Below are positions 26,701 through 40,415 of a stretch of 64,000 nt of DNA, one piece after another; the first letter of the stretch is position 1, and each line of letters opens with the position of its first letter. The notes beneath the pieces were generated by a model that did no database searches, was not told the origin of the DNA, and saw only the letters and a list, made by a program, of their open reading frames with translations. Origin of the DNA: Brachypodius melanocephalos (Eukaryota > Chordata > Aves > Passeriformes > Pycnonotidae); contig VZSR01000598.1 of the NCBI GenBank assembly GCA_013398615.1, positions 1,115,281 to 1,179,280 on the forward strand, in the 5' to 3' direction. The translations under genes were made by a program, and so were the position numbers.

Positions 26701-29700
26701 ATAATTTTGGGGCTGGGCTCTGTCTCGTGGGCATGGACAGCTCTGATAAGAACCAGGGTTAAAGACACGGAAAGTAGAGAAAGGTGGAAAAAAGTCTTCC
26801 TTCCAGGCTCTGGGCTTACCTCTTCCCACTGGTGTTATGACCCTTCCTAATCATAATTATGTCAAATTGCATTTTAAAAACTGCAACCAAGTGATGTAAT
26901 TAGCTCTGGCTTGATGAGGTTAGAAACAACAACAAAAAAATCATAAATCACCTACTTTCAATTAAAATCCTTCCTTCCAAGCATTATTAAGTCCCGTATA
27001 AGCTTGTACACACACACAACTTCTTTCAGTCACTTGGACATCTTTGCCATCATCACACCTAACTACAAAGACTGCTTCTTGTTTTGATTTGTGTCTTTTT
27101 CTCCTTTTCCTTTAGATGAAGATTGTTCTTACAGGTGCCTAAGCCTCCTTCCAAAAGACAAAAAAATAGCAAACACTTACAGGAAAGCAGCCTAATTATG
27201 TGGGGTTTTTAAAGAGCCAGGAGGAAAAGATAGTTTGAAAACCAAAATATCTTGGAGGCCCCTTCTGCATCCACAGCATATTTGATAAAGTGACTTTTGC
27301 TTCCAGGGCACACATTCAGCTTCTTCATTAGTATAATGATCCTTGGTCTTCTCTTCCCAAACTTAGATAATTTGAATAAAAAATAAGTTTTCTGAAATGT
27401 AGCCATTAATAGAGTCAATAAATTTTAAGCTGTGATTACATATTACTTGGAGCAATCCCATCCCTCTCTGCTGTAGATCAAAATGTATTCAGCATTCTTA
27501 AAATGCATTGTCCTTTCTCTGTTTAATAATGTGCTGATGAGTACCAAGGTGACCTGAAAGTTTTTCTAGTATGCAATCCCCTCTCATATTCTGTATTTTG
27601 TATGAACTCAGAGACAGAATATCTGCATTATCTTAAATAAACTAGGTAAAATGTATTTCAAAAAGCTTCTTGAGTCAAAAAGTAGCAAATCATTGTATGT
27701 ATTTCCATATTTGTATAGTTTCATTATATTCTTGTTCTAAGTTACTATTAAGTCTCTTTCATATTTAAAAAATGAACGACACACCTATCATGCAAAATGT
27801 AAAGAAGTATGTTCAACTAGTTCAAATTAGATATACAGTAAAAATACACTTCCAAAGAAATATCATTTCCATTTTTGTTCATGTTTTTAACAGAATTTCA
27901 GACTAATACATCAAATGTGGAACTGTACAAGAATGTGAAGAAACATTAGGATTGCAGTAGTAAAAAAATGTACAGCATTCAAAACCAACAAGCTCTAAAC
28001 AACCAAACAATACCACAGGATTGAAACAGTCATGGGGACAACATAGGTCATTGGAGCCAGAGTGAATCCTAATGCACCTACATAAAGACCCTACATAGAA
28101 TATTGTCTCTTATTTATATGCAAAATCCCTGATTTGATTAAACCAGACAATTTCTCTAATTGTCTCGTATATGTTTCAGATAAGATTAACATGAGAGTAT
28201 TCCCCTTCCTGAAGGTCAGGTGTTTGAAAAGGCAATATTGAGAATCGATTTGAAAGGTATTTCCATCCACATGGATTCAGGTAGTTAAGATACAAGATCA
28301 CAAATAACAGCAGTACAATTTGAAAGAACCATTGGAATTGTTCTCCGCTACATTTGCCGTAACATTTCAGATTTCAGGATTCGGAATTTTTAAACTGTTC
28401 ACAGGTTAATACACAGGGTTAATTATGGGCTGTAACCATTTAACAGTGGACCAAAATTGCCATTTAAATCAAAAAAAGATCCAGCTTAGCATGTAAAAAA
28501 CCAGTAAAATCTCCAAGGCGATTGACAATGAACAAAACGTTACAAACAGCAGAATCTCCGTGTCAGAACAGCTTTGAAAGGCAGATATGTATCTGTTACA
28601 GGCCACCAACCAGCACAGCATCCTTATCAGACATTTGGATTACGAGGAAAAATGTCCTGGATAAACCTGTAACATTTGTAAATTCAACACAAATTATCTT
28701 TTTTAATGTCTCATCACTGTGCATAAACTCCAAGGACCCTGCCAGCCCTGGGTTTGGTGACCAGACCCCAATCCCTCTCACGGATCTCAGCTAGTTCCCA
28801 TCTTTGAGGACTGTCTTGATTTACCCGTGGCTCACCTGTGGGGTTTTTCAAGCTGAAGTGTAAAAAAGGTTAATAAATGACCTAATTATGTCAGCTTTTC
28901 TATCCCATAGTCCTCATGCTCTGAAATCTCCCCCTGATCTCAATAGGAATTTGGCTTGCACAAGAATAGCAAAATTGCAGCTCAGAAAGCTGAAAAAATG
29001 TAGCACTTTTAAAACCAAAACGCTGTTAGGAAAGAGCCCAGCCTACAAAATCATCTTCAGCACCCTGAGAAGGGTGAAGAACACAATCTTGGCATGTCTT
29101 CCTGTTTATTTGGAATAGTCTTTTAGTAATTTTGATCCAATGGGAATGAGGGATTAGTTTTAGAGAGCTGGCCAGAACAACCCAACATCTGACTGAAAGA
29201 ACTGATCGGAACAGGTTTGAAAAGGAACAACCATCTGCATCTTATGTACCACTCCAAACCTCTAAACCTACTGGGCAAACAGCATAGTGTAGACTCCTTC
29301 TTATACATATTGAAACTTTGCTGAGGTATTTCTTTATTACAGAAAAGCAACTTTAAAACAATAGGAAAAACCCCTCAAAATATGAGTTATATTCTGCAAA
29401 GATTTTTGGGGAGAAGGAATTAAATTGTATTGAAAGGTCCATAATCATTAAAGGAATAACCACTTTTAGTGTCAATAATATATTCTTCCTTGGCTTTTTA
29501 TTCCCTCAAAGCATTACCAAAAATGTAAAGCTGTGACTTCATAAGACGACTTTGCCCAGCAGTGTTGTAAAATCACCTGAAATACTTGTGCCTTTTTCCT
29601 AGGGCAAACCTTCCCCAGTGTCCTCCTCCGTGATGGACCGCCTGTGGGACCCCGCTGGCCTCCTCCAGGACATGGGACAAGCCACATCTTGCACAAAAAC

Positions 29701-30041
29701 AAGGTTCAGACCAAACCTGGCCAAAGTCAGGATTCCTTCACGCAGCAAAATGAAATGTCATTCTTCCATTTGAGTTTTAGCATTATCTGATAACTGCTAC
29801 CTGCAACTAACATTATTTCTCTACAATGAAGATACCTAGACTGTTGTACAAGCTGGATTTCTCACCCATATATACTTTGGGAACCAGAGGAATGTGTGCA
29901 TCATATTCAGGATTTTTCCCAGGCAGACACTGTGTTTGAAGTGCATTTTTCTAACCCTTTTAGATCCAGTCAGCCTACCTCGATTGTGACACTAATGTTA
30001 AACGTAACTGCAGCCATTACCAAGTAGTTTCCATAAGTGGT
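20741..30041. other. Non-coding 3' flank of LHX2, proximal part
   Basis: No gene recognised. From about 26 kb onward it becomes strongly AT-rich with long stretches lacking repeats, a texture often seen in regulatory deserts around developmental genes. 26080-26170 (CTTAATTATTTCC, GTAATAAATTG) is one candidate element. Confidence 0.5.
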
Positions 30042-30047
30042 TTTATT
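30042..30047 (-). terminator. Candidate LHX2 polyadenylation signal (AATAAA)
   Basis: Exact AATAAA on the minus strand, the nearest one downstream of the LHX2 stop. An alternative copy is at 29502-29497. The hexamer is common in AT-rich DNA, so this is position-based inference. Confidence 0.4.
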
Positions 30048-30496
30048 ACTGGTTAGATTTTACAAATTCTGGTATTCGAACAGACTTCGACCTTAAAATT
30101 CTAAAACAACAAAGCAACCAATGAAAGGCTTAGGACTATTCAAAGTAACAAACTCTTTAACATTTTTGCCCTGGTCATAAATATACAGAGAGAAAAAGAG
30201 AGAAGTGGACATGGAATCCAAAGAATGTAGATAAAACAGTATATAAGGCACATGGCAGTCTTTGAAAATACAGAAGCTTTAGCCAACTTAAATTAATTGC
30301 TGTTTCCCTTGCTCAGTCCACAAAACTGTACAGTTACACAAATGTTGTGTTGCAATAGATCTTCCAAGTTATTCTTCAGTCCATACTCCGTAATACCAGA
30401 ACACTACATTTCCTTCTGTTTTTTAGGAGAGATCCTAATTGTGGTTAGTCAGTTGCTCAAAGCCTCTATTAAAATACACTTGGAATTTCAGCTAAG

Positions 30497-30523
30497 AATA
30501 ATTTCTTTTTTAAAGAAATTATT
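30497..30523 (-). other. Perfect 12-bp inverted repeat in the LHX2 3' UTR
   Basis: Arms 30497-30508 and 30512-30523 are exact reverse complements separated by 3 nt. In LHX2 RNA this could form a 12-bp A/U-rich hairpin starting 13 nt after the stop codon. Function is unknown; AT-rich DNA can produce such repeats by chance, but a perfect 12-bp arm this close to a stop is notable. Confidence 0.7.
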
Positions 30524-30535
30524 AAGAAAAAGTCA

Positions 30536-30823
30536 TCAGAAAAGATTTGTAAGAGTTGTCTGTGAAGGACTTCGAGATTCATGAACCTCAAGACTTCCGG
30601 GCACTGATGTCAAGACCGACGTCACAGTTGGCATAGTGGGATTAGTCAAGTCTGTTAAAGTAGTGGGAGTGCTGGATGGGCTCATGGAGGCATTGGATAT
30701 TTCTGAGGCAGGACCTGATGGGGTCCCTGCTTGGAGTGTTGAGTCTGAGGTCTTATCCACCCCTGTGTTTTCTTGACGTAAGAGGTTCCGTCTGAATTTG
30801 GCTCGAGCATTTTGAAACCAAAC
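30536..30823 (-). CDS. LHX2: LHX2 coding exon 5 (recognition helix and C-terminus, residues 305-399)
   Basis: The acceptor is ATTTCAG|GTTTGG. The first codons give VWFQNARAKFRRNLLRQENT, the DNA-recognition helix of the homeodomain with W48, F49, N51 and R53. The remaining 80 or so residues are rich in Ser, Thr and Pro and end SPSQTTLTNLF before TGA at 30538-30536. The same LTNLF terminus is found in LHX2 and LHX9. The C-terminal region of LHX2 is implicated in transcriptional activation. The text ASEISNASMSPSSTP resembles fish and other non-mammalian LHX2 more than the mammalian version (ASELSNASLSP), as I remember those sequences. A perfect inverted repeat begins 13 nt after the stop. Confidence 0.97.
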   Translation of the reverse strand, partial: VWFQNARAKFRRNLLRQENTGVDKTSDSTLQAGTPSGPASEISNASMSPSSTPTTLTDLTNPTMPTVTSVLTSVPGSLEVHESRSPSQTTLTNLF

Positions 30824-33800
30824 CTGAAATAGTTTAATATAACAGGGTAGCATTTAAAGACCTGCAGTGTTTAAAAACACAAAAGCATATTCACAAATTC
30901 ATCAATTCTGGAATTGGGGAAGAGGTTTTTTACTGGTAACATATTGGAAAAGCAGTCCTAGCCATGAGAAGCAGACTCTGCCTGCAAAATATTCCTTCTT
31001 CGCTCTCTTCAATCCCTGCAAACAGCCTGGGCCAGGAGTGGACTAAGGACAGAAGCTGGCATCCGTCTGCACAGGGTATGTGAAGGCATGCTTAGAAATT
31101 TAGCAGCGTGCAGAATCCTCAACACCTTCAATCCTAGCGGCATTGGTTTGGGGGAGGCAAAAACCGCACACCTGCTGAGCACAAAATCAGAATTTCCCCC
31201 CTTGTATCTCATGTCCATCTCCCACCAAGGTGCTGCTGGCCAGCCCGGGGCACCCTGCCCTCCCTCGGGCTCTGCTCCCCCGGGAGCTCCCTCACATGCC
31301 CGTGCCTGCAGTGCTCCCCTCTTTGGAAAGGACTGTCCCTCTTTCTTGCTCTTCTCTTATTCTTTCTCAGATGCTTCAGCTTCCTTCGGCTGCTCCTGTT
31401 TCCTTTATCAAAGGTTTTCAGTACTGGAATAACGTCGGGAAAGGGGGCTGGAAAGGTATTAAAGACCTACATTGCATCAAAAACTGTGATTTCAGTAGGA
31501 AGAGCATCCACAGAGAAATTTTTTTCCAAGGTTTCTACTTCTTGCGTTCTTTGCTTATCTGACTAAAGACAGGGAGAGTGAGTGTGTGGGACTCTTGAGG
31601 ACAGAGCAGATTCTGCTCCTGGCTCTGGAGCTGCCTGGTCCTGCCGCGGGACGGGCTCTGAGTCCCGGGAGGGAGCGCCGCAGGAAGGCGGGAGGAGCTG
31701 GGGGTGCTCCCACTGCCGTCCCAGCTGATGGACCTGCCTCGGCCGCTTCACCTTTCTCTGCCCTTCTTCACCTCTAAAGGGGGATGCTCCAGCTGCAAAT
31801 CCCCCCTATCGAGCACTCTTCCTTCCCTGGAAAGCTTTCTCCCCCAGCCAAAGGTCTTTAATGTGCACACCCCGTCTCTTACACTCTCTCCAGGGAATGC
31901 CACAAGGAAATAATCCTCAGGCACAAATTCGAGGGCCATGCATAAATCACATCTTTACAGGTCCTTCTTTCTGAAAGCTCAGTATTTTAAACAAGTTTAT
32001 GTTGGCATTTGCTTTGTTAAAACACTTAATTTAAAGGCTATTTATCAGTTTCATACATAAAATAATTTTGTGGTTGGTTTCTTTGAAATACCTTCTGGTA
32101 ACTGTAGAAAGGATAACAGCTGTGAAATGGGGTTTGGAGCTGGCCACTGTCACTACGTGTGTTTATATAGCTATGGCAAAATTAAAACAGAACAGACAAA
32201 TCAGTTACCAGCTGTAGATACACCTACTTCTGCATAATTTCACATTTTCATTAAAATACCCATGTTCTTATATTCAGTAATCCCAAATACAAGGAAACAT
32301 GACACTGTTCCTAAATGTTCAACTGCTCCTTAACCTTAACAGGGCAAGAGGGTCTATGGAGAGCCTCTTTTTTGGAAACATGTAGTATGCAAAGTGAGCA
32401 AGATTCCTGGTGTTTAGGGATTTCCCTTCATCTTCCACTAATATGAAAACCTGAGCTCAGCTGCCCTTACCCGGGGCTGTTCCCTGGACCTGTTCCCCGG
32501 GCCCTGGGGCTGTTCTCCGAGCTGTAGGGCTGTCCCTGCCAGTGGCCCTGGCTATTATCCCAGCAGGGACAGTGCAGGGCTGGAGCCCGGGCTGCCCCGC
32601 CGCTCCCTGGGCAGCTCAGGCTGTGCACCTGGAAGGACATGGCAGAAATAACCACCCAGACACACAGAACTGAAAGAATCCTTCCAGAAGGACTTATCTC
32701 ACATCAATTACACAATTCCTTCAGGACTGAGCAGTAAATAAAATCATTGGGAAGTATTTAGTGGGTTTCTGTCCAAGTGTATCAGTACAAGGCTGAGCTA
32801 TTTCAAATCAAAGGGGAAAATACAGACCAAAACTCCCAGAGAAAAATAAAAAGCAGCTGCAAGACCCACCACTGCTGCTCCCACACTCCGCTGAGTGGGG
32901 CTGCATGTGTGGAGCTGGGCACTCAGCAGTTAGGCAGAATAATATTTACTGAGGTGAAAATAATCCACTCCCTCTTCAGTGATCTGTGGAACAAATTCTT
33001 TGTCTCCACCAAGTCAAACAGGAATAAAATAACGTCTCCATATGATAAGGGAGTGTTGAAAATAAACACATTAAGTGTTGTGAGGGATTTGGATACTGAA
33101 GTTAATGGGATCATCACCTTAGATAACTTTATTTTCTGGTTTGTAACACCTCCACTGCTGCATCTGTTACGTATTAGCTGTGCGAACAGCTTCTGCTAAA
33201 AACAAATTCTTAAACCAAATTTTGCTCATTCACACAGCTACCTGGAGACATTTAGGTTTTCTGAATTTCCCTAACCAGTAAGTGGAGAAACAAAATACAG
33301 ATGATGTAACACCACAAAGCAGACTACATTCACTCATTGCACACACATGTGATGACTCTGCTGTAATTAGCAACTGTAATTAGTCACTGTACAGTCAAAG
33401 AGATGTTGAATAGATGGGGGCTCAGGAAGAGCCTGCAGCCTAAAGCAAACCTTCACCAAACGGCAGCACAGGTCCCCACGTGGGATGAAAATATTTTAGG
33501 CCTGTTGACCACTGGAAACTGGACCAGCAAAATCCAAATGTATGCAGTGATCTCTGGAGGCCTCTGGTAGCAACTTTACTGAGGACCGATTCAAGAAAAA
33601 ACAAGTGGTGTACAAGACATACACCGAAAAATGATGCTTTATGTTCCCAAAGTGCTTCTTCAGGAGAACAGTGTGCATTACAAGTATTAAAGGAAATGCA
33701 TTCTGAGGAGCAGAGTGTTACATTTCCAGGCCATCCCATCACTGGACATGTCCAGCTGGTGACAAATTGTATATAAAGCAGAGACATCAGTCAGGGCTCC

Positions 33801-36800
33801 CAACTCCAGTATCACAGAGCATTTAGAAAATCCTCAAATTCTCTGCTCGTCTACCAAGTCCCCTCATCACATGTCATGGGGGCTGTCTCTACAGCAAGGG
33901 CACTACACCTGTTCCCTAAATCCCCAGGAGCTCTGCTCTGTGTGTTTAGAAAGTGCACCTTTCTCCTGTCTGCTGCCCTGCATTTCCCCTAAAGTAAATT
34001 CCATTACATGTGTCCACAGAGCTGGGATCCCTCCCCAGCTGAATGGAGACCTGAACACACAGAAAATCTCCCAGCTCACAACCATCTGTTAGGGAATGTG
34101 GCAGAGTTCCTCAGAGGAACCTCTGTTCCTCCTTCTGGTAGGTGTTAGCTCTGTACGCTCCAGGTGCCTCCAGTGAATTCAGTTTTCCTCAGTAGTTGTC
34201 TCCTGCCCTCCACTTGCCTGTGACTTGTGAGCTGTCCACAATGCTTCCCACGATGAGGCTCTCAGCCCTACCTGTCTCTAGGAAGGTCACAAATCCTTTT
34301 TCTACGATTAAGACCTATTTTAAACTTTCAGCAATAAATCCTGGAATGCCATGGCTCCTATATGCCCAAGTTTATCTCTAGGTATAGGCATTTGGGTAAG
34401 TGCTCATTAAAACTGACTTTTTGAGTCAGAACTATAAATTAAAATGCAGCTGGACCAACTAATACCGTTCCCTTTCCTTCCCACAATAGCTCAAATGGAG
34501 TGAGCATGAGCAAGAAAAGGTACTTTTAAAATGCAGATTCATTTCATTCTAAGTTACTAAATTATGAGTAAAAGTTTTTGAAAATTTTCATTTACGTCCA
34601 CTTCGGTTATGAACGAAAAGCTCTCCTCCTTGTCCTGATAAAATGAATTCAAACTGTTGATTGATTTCTTACAAAGGTAAACACTGACATGTTTTCTGAG
34701 TTTCTAAACTAAAAGCTCTCTATTTACAGTGAGCACAGTAACTAAAATAAATCACTTTTTTTAACAGCAGCCTGGAAGCTAAAACATGCACCAGAATTAA
34801 AGAACTCCAGGAAAACAAGCAGGGCCCCAAACCTTCCCAACTCTCATAAAATTTAGAACCCAAGTGATCTTCTTTAGAGAAACTGAAAAGAAATAACTCT
34901 TCTCGTACTTTCTGGGAATTAACTTGGTCTCAGAGAAGGTACGAATGATTAAGAATATCTTGAAAACCAGCAAAATACACAGGTTTTTAAATATAAAATT
35001 GCTCTTTTGATTACTTTTCAAGGCAAAAGTTGCCTCTTACCTGAAGAACTCTTTTGGTGAGGCCGGTTTTCTGAGCTAGCTGTTTCAAGTCCTTGGCATC
35101 AGGATTGTGGTTAATAGCAAAGTATGACTTCATTGTCCGCAGCTGGTGGTGTTTGAAGGACGTCCTCATGCGCTTTGTTTTTTGATTGCTGGGGTATTGC
35201 TGGTCTCTGTCCAGGTGGTCACCATCGTTTTCATTGCAACTTAAAGCTTAAGGCAACAAGAGGAAAAGGCCTGTAAACCTCCAGCTCCACAATCAATATT
35301 GTTTGCAATTTCCCTGAACACAGAAATTAAAATCACACACCACTGCGTGTACTAGCACAAACCCTACCTGCCTTTGCTCCATTTCATGGATTTGTAGAGC
35401 AGTTTAGTCTGGAAAATCCCTCTAAGGCCATTGTGTCCTACCGTTAACACAGCGCTGCCAAGGCCACCACTAACACATGTTCCCAAGTGCCACATCCACG
35501 TGGCTTTGAAATCCCTCCAAGGACAGGGGCTTCACCTTGCTTTTGGGGAAGTTTCCTAATATCCACCCTGAGCCTCTCCTGGCCCAGCCTGAGGCCGTTC
35601 CCTCTCCTCCTGTCCCTGTTCCCTGGAGCACAGCCCGACCCCCCCTGGCTGTCCCCTCCTGTCAGGGAGTTGTGCAGAGCCACAAGGTCCCCCCGAGCCT
35701 CCTTTTCTCCAGGCTCAGCCCCTTTCCCAGCTCCGTCAGCCCCTCCTGGTGCTCCATTCCCTTCTCCAGCTCCCTTCCCTGCCCTGGCCATACTGCAGCC
35801 CCTCCAGGGCTCTCCTGCCCCCAGCAGCCCAGGGGCCATTGGCCTCCTGCCCACCTGGGCACAGCTGGATCATATTTCTGCACCTTCCAGCCATTCCCTT
35901 ACAATAACCAGCCTGCAAGGACCCTGGTGTCCCCCTCTGTGGCTTTTAAAATGTCAGCTCTGTTTCCTTTTCCCTCTGCTCCACCTCCACAGAACTCTTC
36001 CCCCACTTTCTGTGGGAGGACAGTAGCTGTCCTCAACTCCGTAAAGGGTTTTACTGTACTTGGTATCGCCATAAATTGCACTGTAACACACAAAGAGAGC
36101 TGCACAATACTCCACTTAAATCTCAATGGAACAGACTAGTTAAAATCATAATTATTTCCTCCATCAAACTAAACCCTGTAGAGTACAAGGGAGACCATTA
36201 AATGAAACACTATAAAAGAAATAAAGTTTGCAGCTACCAGACAGCAAATTATGACTATAATCTAACTAGCTAAAGAAATAAAGCTGTTAATACAACATAC
36301 TCACTGGCATGCCAAATGAAAAATCTCTTTAATTATTTATACGTTTATATTTCCATTTTTAAAAAGTGTTTGCAAATACTAGTTTGAATGATCACCTCTG
36401 CCATATCCTTTTGAAATCAAGGAATGAGACTGGTTGATACACTTGCAGAAATCAAGCACAAGAAGAAGGTCTGTGAGAAACGAACACTGTAAAAATGATC
36501 AGGTAGTATTAAATGTTGAATGCCAAGCAAAAAAATCTTGTAGACCAAAAGTAGTTTTTCATTTATTTGTGCATACAGTAAACTGTAGAAACCCTCTTAA
36601 AATAACATTAAGGACTGAGCTTAAGTCCAGTAAAAAATTAGGAATATCATTGAAAATTAGCTCTGACAAATTGTTGTTAATTAGCTTTTCCTGTCCAAAT
36701 ATCTACAAGTCCCTCTTAATTTCCTACAAGTTTTATGCTGAAAGTAATGAGAAATCGCTATCTCTGTTCTACATGGCATGCGGAAAATGACCAAAAAATT

Positions 36801-39800
36801 CTTTTAAAACGCGAATTGTTGTTATGTTTCTTAAACACATGAACAGACTTGTTTTCAGTTGTCCACTATTGCTGTTTAATTACAACTGAGTGCATCTCAT
36901 GCACCTATTTTTATAGTGTTACTTGAATTCATGCTGTCCATCAGTGGGTCTTAGCCCTAGCGAAAACAGACATTCTGACACACATATATTAAAATATATA
37001 TATAGATTTTTAAAATACACATTAAATGCATGGATTCCTGAGTAAAGATATATACAGGCTCCCTAAGCAGGTTTGCAGCAGCTACAGTAGCTGCTTTACA
37101 AACCTCAGCCTTTCAAAACCTGCTAAAAAGCTGTGGCACAATACAGAGCAAGGCCTGCAAAAGTTCAGCTCTAAGCCCAAAAGCACGTTTGCTTAACAGA
37201 TATGCCCAAAGTGTCCAAAGCCTCAAACTTCTCTGTGTGTTTCTGTACTCCTATAATTAAAAAGCAGCTAAAAAAAGGCATGGTATACAGAAATGTGAAT
37301 GTCTATGTGCGTGTGTGCGTGCATGTGCATACATTTGTATAAATCCTTTCCAGACCTCCAGATCTTGTGCCAAATTTTGGCCATAAGAAGCATTTCTGCT
37401 TGTTTTCCTGAAGCATGGAAAAATGCAAGCACCTGAATTTAGAAGGTGTAAGATACTGAAAGGGAGAGAGTAACAATGGAGTAGTAATGGAGCTGTTTGG
37501 GATGTAGCCAAATCTTTTTGGGTTTAAGATCTGAGACCTAATTCCCCATCTGAAGTCATCACATATGCTCCAGTCTCCTTCATAGCCACAATTCCTGATA
37601 TAAAGAGCATTGGAATAAATAACACAATAATGCCCATAGAAAATTCTGTTGTGGAAATGTAAAGCCAAATCATGCTTGTTTTTAAAATGTACCCAAAGAA
37701 TTTTAGATATTAGTAATGGAAAAGACCTTTGTGCGTCATCTTAGAGGCTTTTGAACCCTCCAAGAAGTAACAAGACAGACATAGGAGGAAATACATCAAA
37801 ATATCTGTCTGCAGGACTGAGGTCTGGTTCCTGTTAATATGCAACGAAACAAAGCCTAGGGCTGCAAGGAGCTGGATTTTAACGTGTCCCATAGAGAACG
37901 AGATATGTTCAGGATCGAAGGATATAAAACTGATTCTAAACACTTCCAAAATGGAATGAGGGTATCAGCTTTTCATCAAGCCCTGATAGGAAAAGGAACA
38001 ACTTACTCTTGGAATTTCTCATCATTTTACCTCATTGTCTACTAAGTAAAAATAATGTTAAAAAGATAGTAAACAAGTACCATTTAAGAGTGGCAAAATG
38101 TCCTTGTCTACGATGGAAGTTACAGAACAGATTCTGAAGGTGCACCCGGGCGTGTGCCTTTCGTTGTCTGGTGCAAGTGGTTTGGCTACTCCCAGGCATC
38201 ACCCAATATGACATAAATAGTTCTAGCTGGTGCCAATTCCCATCTTGTGTTTGGTTGTGGTGCCTGGCACCATCCTCAAGGCTATTTTATTCAGTCTAAT
38301 ATTATCTGCATCTCTCAAAGAATCTGCAATGTCCATGGGTGTTACAGGCACATACACAGAACAGGCCAAGGGTGTAAGCGGAGATTTTAAGAGCTGAGGA
38401 GCTTCTGCAAAAGGCATCAGGGTGTAAAACTAACACTGTACATGCTCCTCACGCAACCCTCTATTTTTCAGGCACTGTCTTCCCTGTTCGTTTGTGGTGT
38501 CCTGTGCATCTCCCAAAGGAATTGCTGAACTATCCATATGTAGCATTTCCATTCCTTTGCAGCATCTCAGGCTCCTGCTGGGATTTCAGAAATACAATTG
38601 GTAGGATTCCAGTCGAATAGAGAAGCCTTAAATTAATGAGTGTTTCACTTCTGTTTTTTGATAAAACAAATTCTGAAGCAGTGCCAAGTCTCATTTTGAC
38701 CCTAGAACATTTCTAAGGCCCTGTGCCTTTCCCCAGACCTCACACCCAAGCCATTGCCCTCCCAGCCTCTGCCGGTGCAGCAGTGGCAGCACATCCACCC
38801 TCAGCCCCATATGGGCCACCTAAGCACAGGATGGTGATGTCCATGGGCAGCATCACTACATCCCTACAGATTAAAACATTCTGTTTTGATACTGGTAGCC
38901 AAAATACCCATTGCAGATTAATGGATAACACCTCCCTAAACCAAGCACCAGGAGTGTAAAGCAGGCTGTGCTGGTGCTTTTGTAACAAAGTCTTTTGGAG
39001 GAGGAGAACTTGGAACATTGCTTCACCCTCAGATCACCAGAGCCCCCCATGGCTTGGGATTCAGGGCAGAGTGTGTGCTTAGTAGTTAGTAGATTGCTAA
39101 GGATATGGCACATGAAGATGAGAAAGAGAAATTTCCTTTGGGGGAAATTTTGTTCTTAGTAGCTTTTGCTTGACATGTTAGATTATGCCAAAAGAAAGAA
39201 AACTAATCCTGATTCTGAAAGAGTGATGAAACAGGAGACACGTTGTGTGTGCGTTATCTCTCAATAGTGGCTCAGGAACATACACCTTTTTCCTTCTGTA
39301 ATCGGAGTCAAGGGGGTGTTTTAACCTCCTGCTGCCTGGAGAGGGAACTTGTGATTAACTAGACCGGGCAGGGGTGCAGCTGCATTTGCTGTTTGGTCGG
39401 ACATGTAGAGGACTTCGTGGTACCCATATCCTCAAAGGAGACAGAAGTGAGACTGAGCCCTCTGAGTGGTACTTGGGACAGGAACAGACATAGTCTTTCT
39501 CTTTGGAGGAAGGAGAAGACACTTAGAGAAGGCAGATTCCTGAACTTCTCACCACAGGAACTAAAAGGGGTGAAGCTGTGGCACTGGGAGCAGGCAAGGT
39601 ACCCCTGGCTGCTTCTGAGGTGCCTGGCGGCACTAAAAGGAGCGTGTCTCTGCCAAGCCATGGAGCAACAGACACGACAGCGCTGCCTCAACCTTGACAT
39701 TTCAAGAATTGCTTCTGAGGAGATAAAGCCAGTCAGCCTTAAGGAGCCCAGGCCGAGCATCACAAGGCCAGGACGGAGGAGAGCAGCATTAGAAGCCCTC

Positions 39801-40415
39801 TTCCTCCGGCCTTTCCCCGGCCGCCTCGGACAAAGGAGCTGCGCGTCCCGGTGCCCCCCGGGGCTGCCCAAGGACCGGGCCCCCGGGCCGCGGTGGCCCC
39901 CGAGGGGAGCGCGGCCGGGCCGGGGCTGCGGGGCGGGAGAACAAAGGGGCCGGCGAGGGGCGGCCGGGCCCGGGCCCCGCGGGAGGAACCGCCGCCAGGG
40001 TTTTTCCCCTCAATTAAGCCAATTGAATGGCGCTGAATGGCCGGTGCGAGTGCGCGGTCAGTCCCTGAGCGCCGCGATTAACCCGGGCAGCCCCGGCCGA
40101 GCCGGGCTCGTCGCTGCCCGCCCCGCCGGGGGAAGGGGCTGGCGGCGGGGCTGCAGCGGCCTCCGCTCCCCGGCCCTGCTCAAGGGACCCGGGCCCGCAG
40201 CCGCGGGGAGCGGGGGGAGCTGCCGGGGCTCCGCTCGCCCTTCGGGCCGGGAGCGATGCCGGCGCCTTGCCCCGGCCCCGACCCCAGCCCCAGCCCCTGT
40301 GCCTGCCCCGGCCCCGACCCCAGCCCCAGCCCCCTGGGGAGGGGCCAGATGCGCCCGGGGACCCGAAATGTGACCACGGCCCGGGAGGAGGGAGAGAAGG
40401 GGGAGAAGCAAGGGG

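Larger units (their letters stand above)
30042..30535 (-). other. LHX2: LHX2 3' untranslated region, provisional extent
   Basis: The region follows the LHX2 stop codon. Scanning away from the stop, the first AATAAA on the minus strand is at 30047-30042, about 490 nt from the stop. A second AATAAA lies at 29502-29497. A 3' UTR of roughly 0.5 kb is about what I expect for LHX2, so I favour the first signal, but no transcript evidence is available here. The stretch is AT-rich and contains the hairpin described separately. Confidence 0.5.

Noticed and set aside
37690..37960. Possible CR1 or LTR fragment
   Set aside because: Only a short GGAAAAGACCTTTGTG-like stretch resembles CR1; the rest does not follow the consensus.
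39393..40373. 326-codon plus-strand open frame in LHX2 intron 3
   Set aside because: Runs into a CpG island with low-complexity Pro/Ala text; no family resemblance and no splice partners seen.
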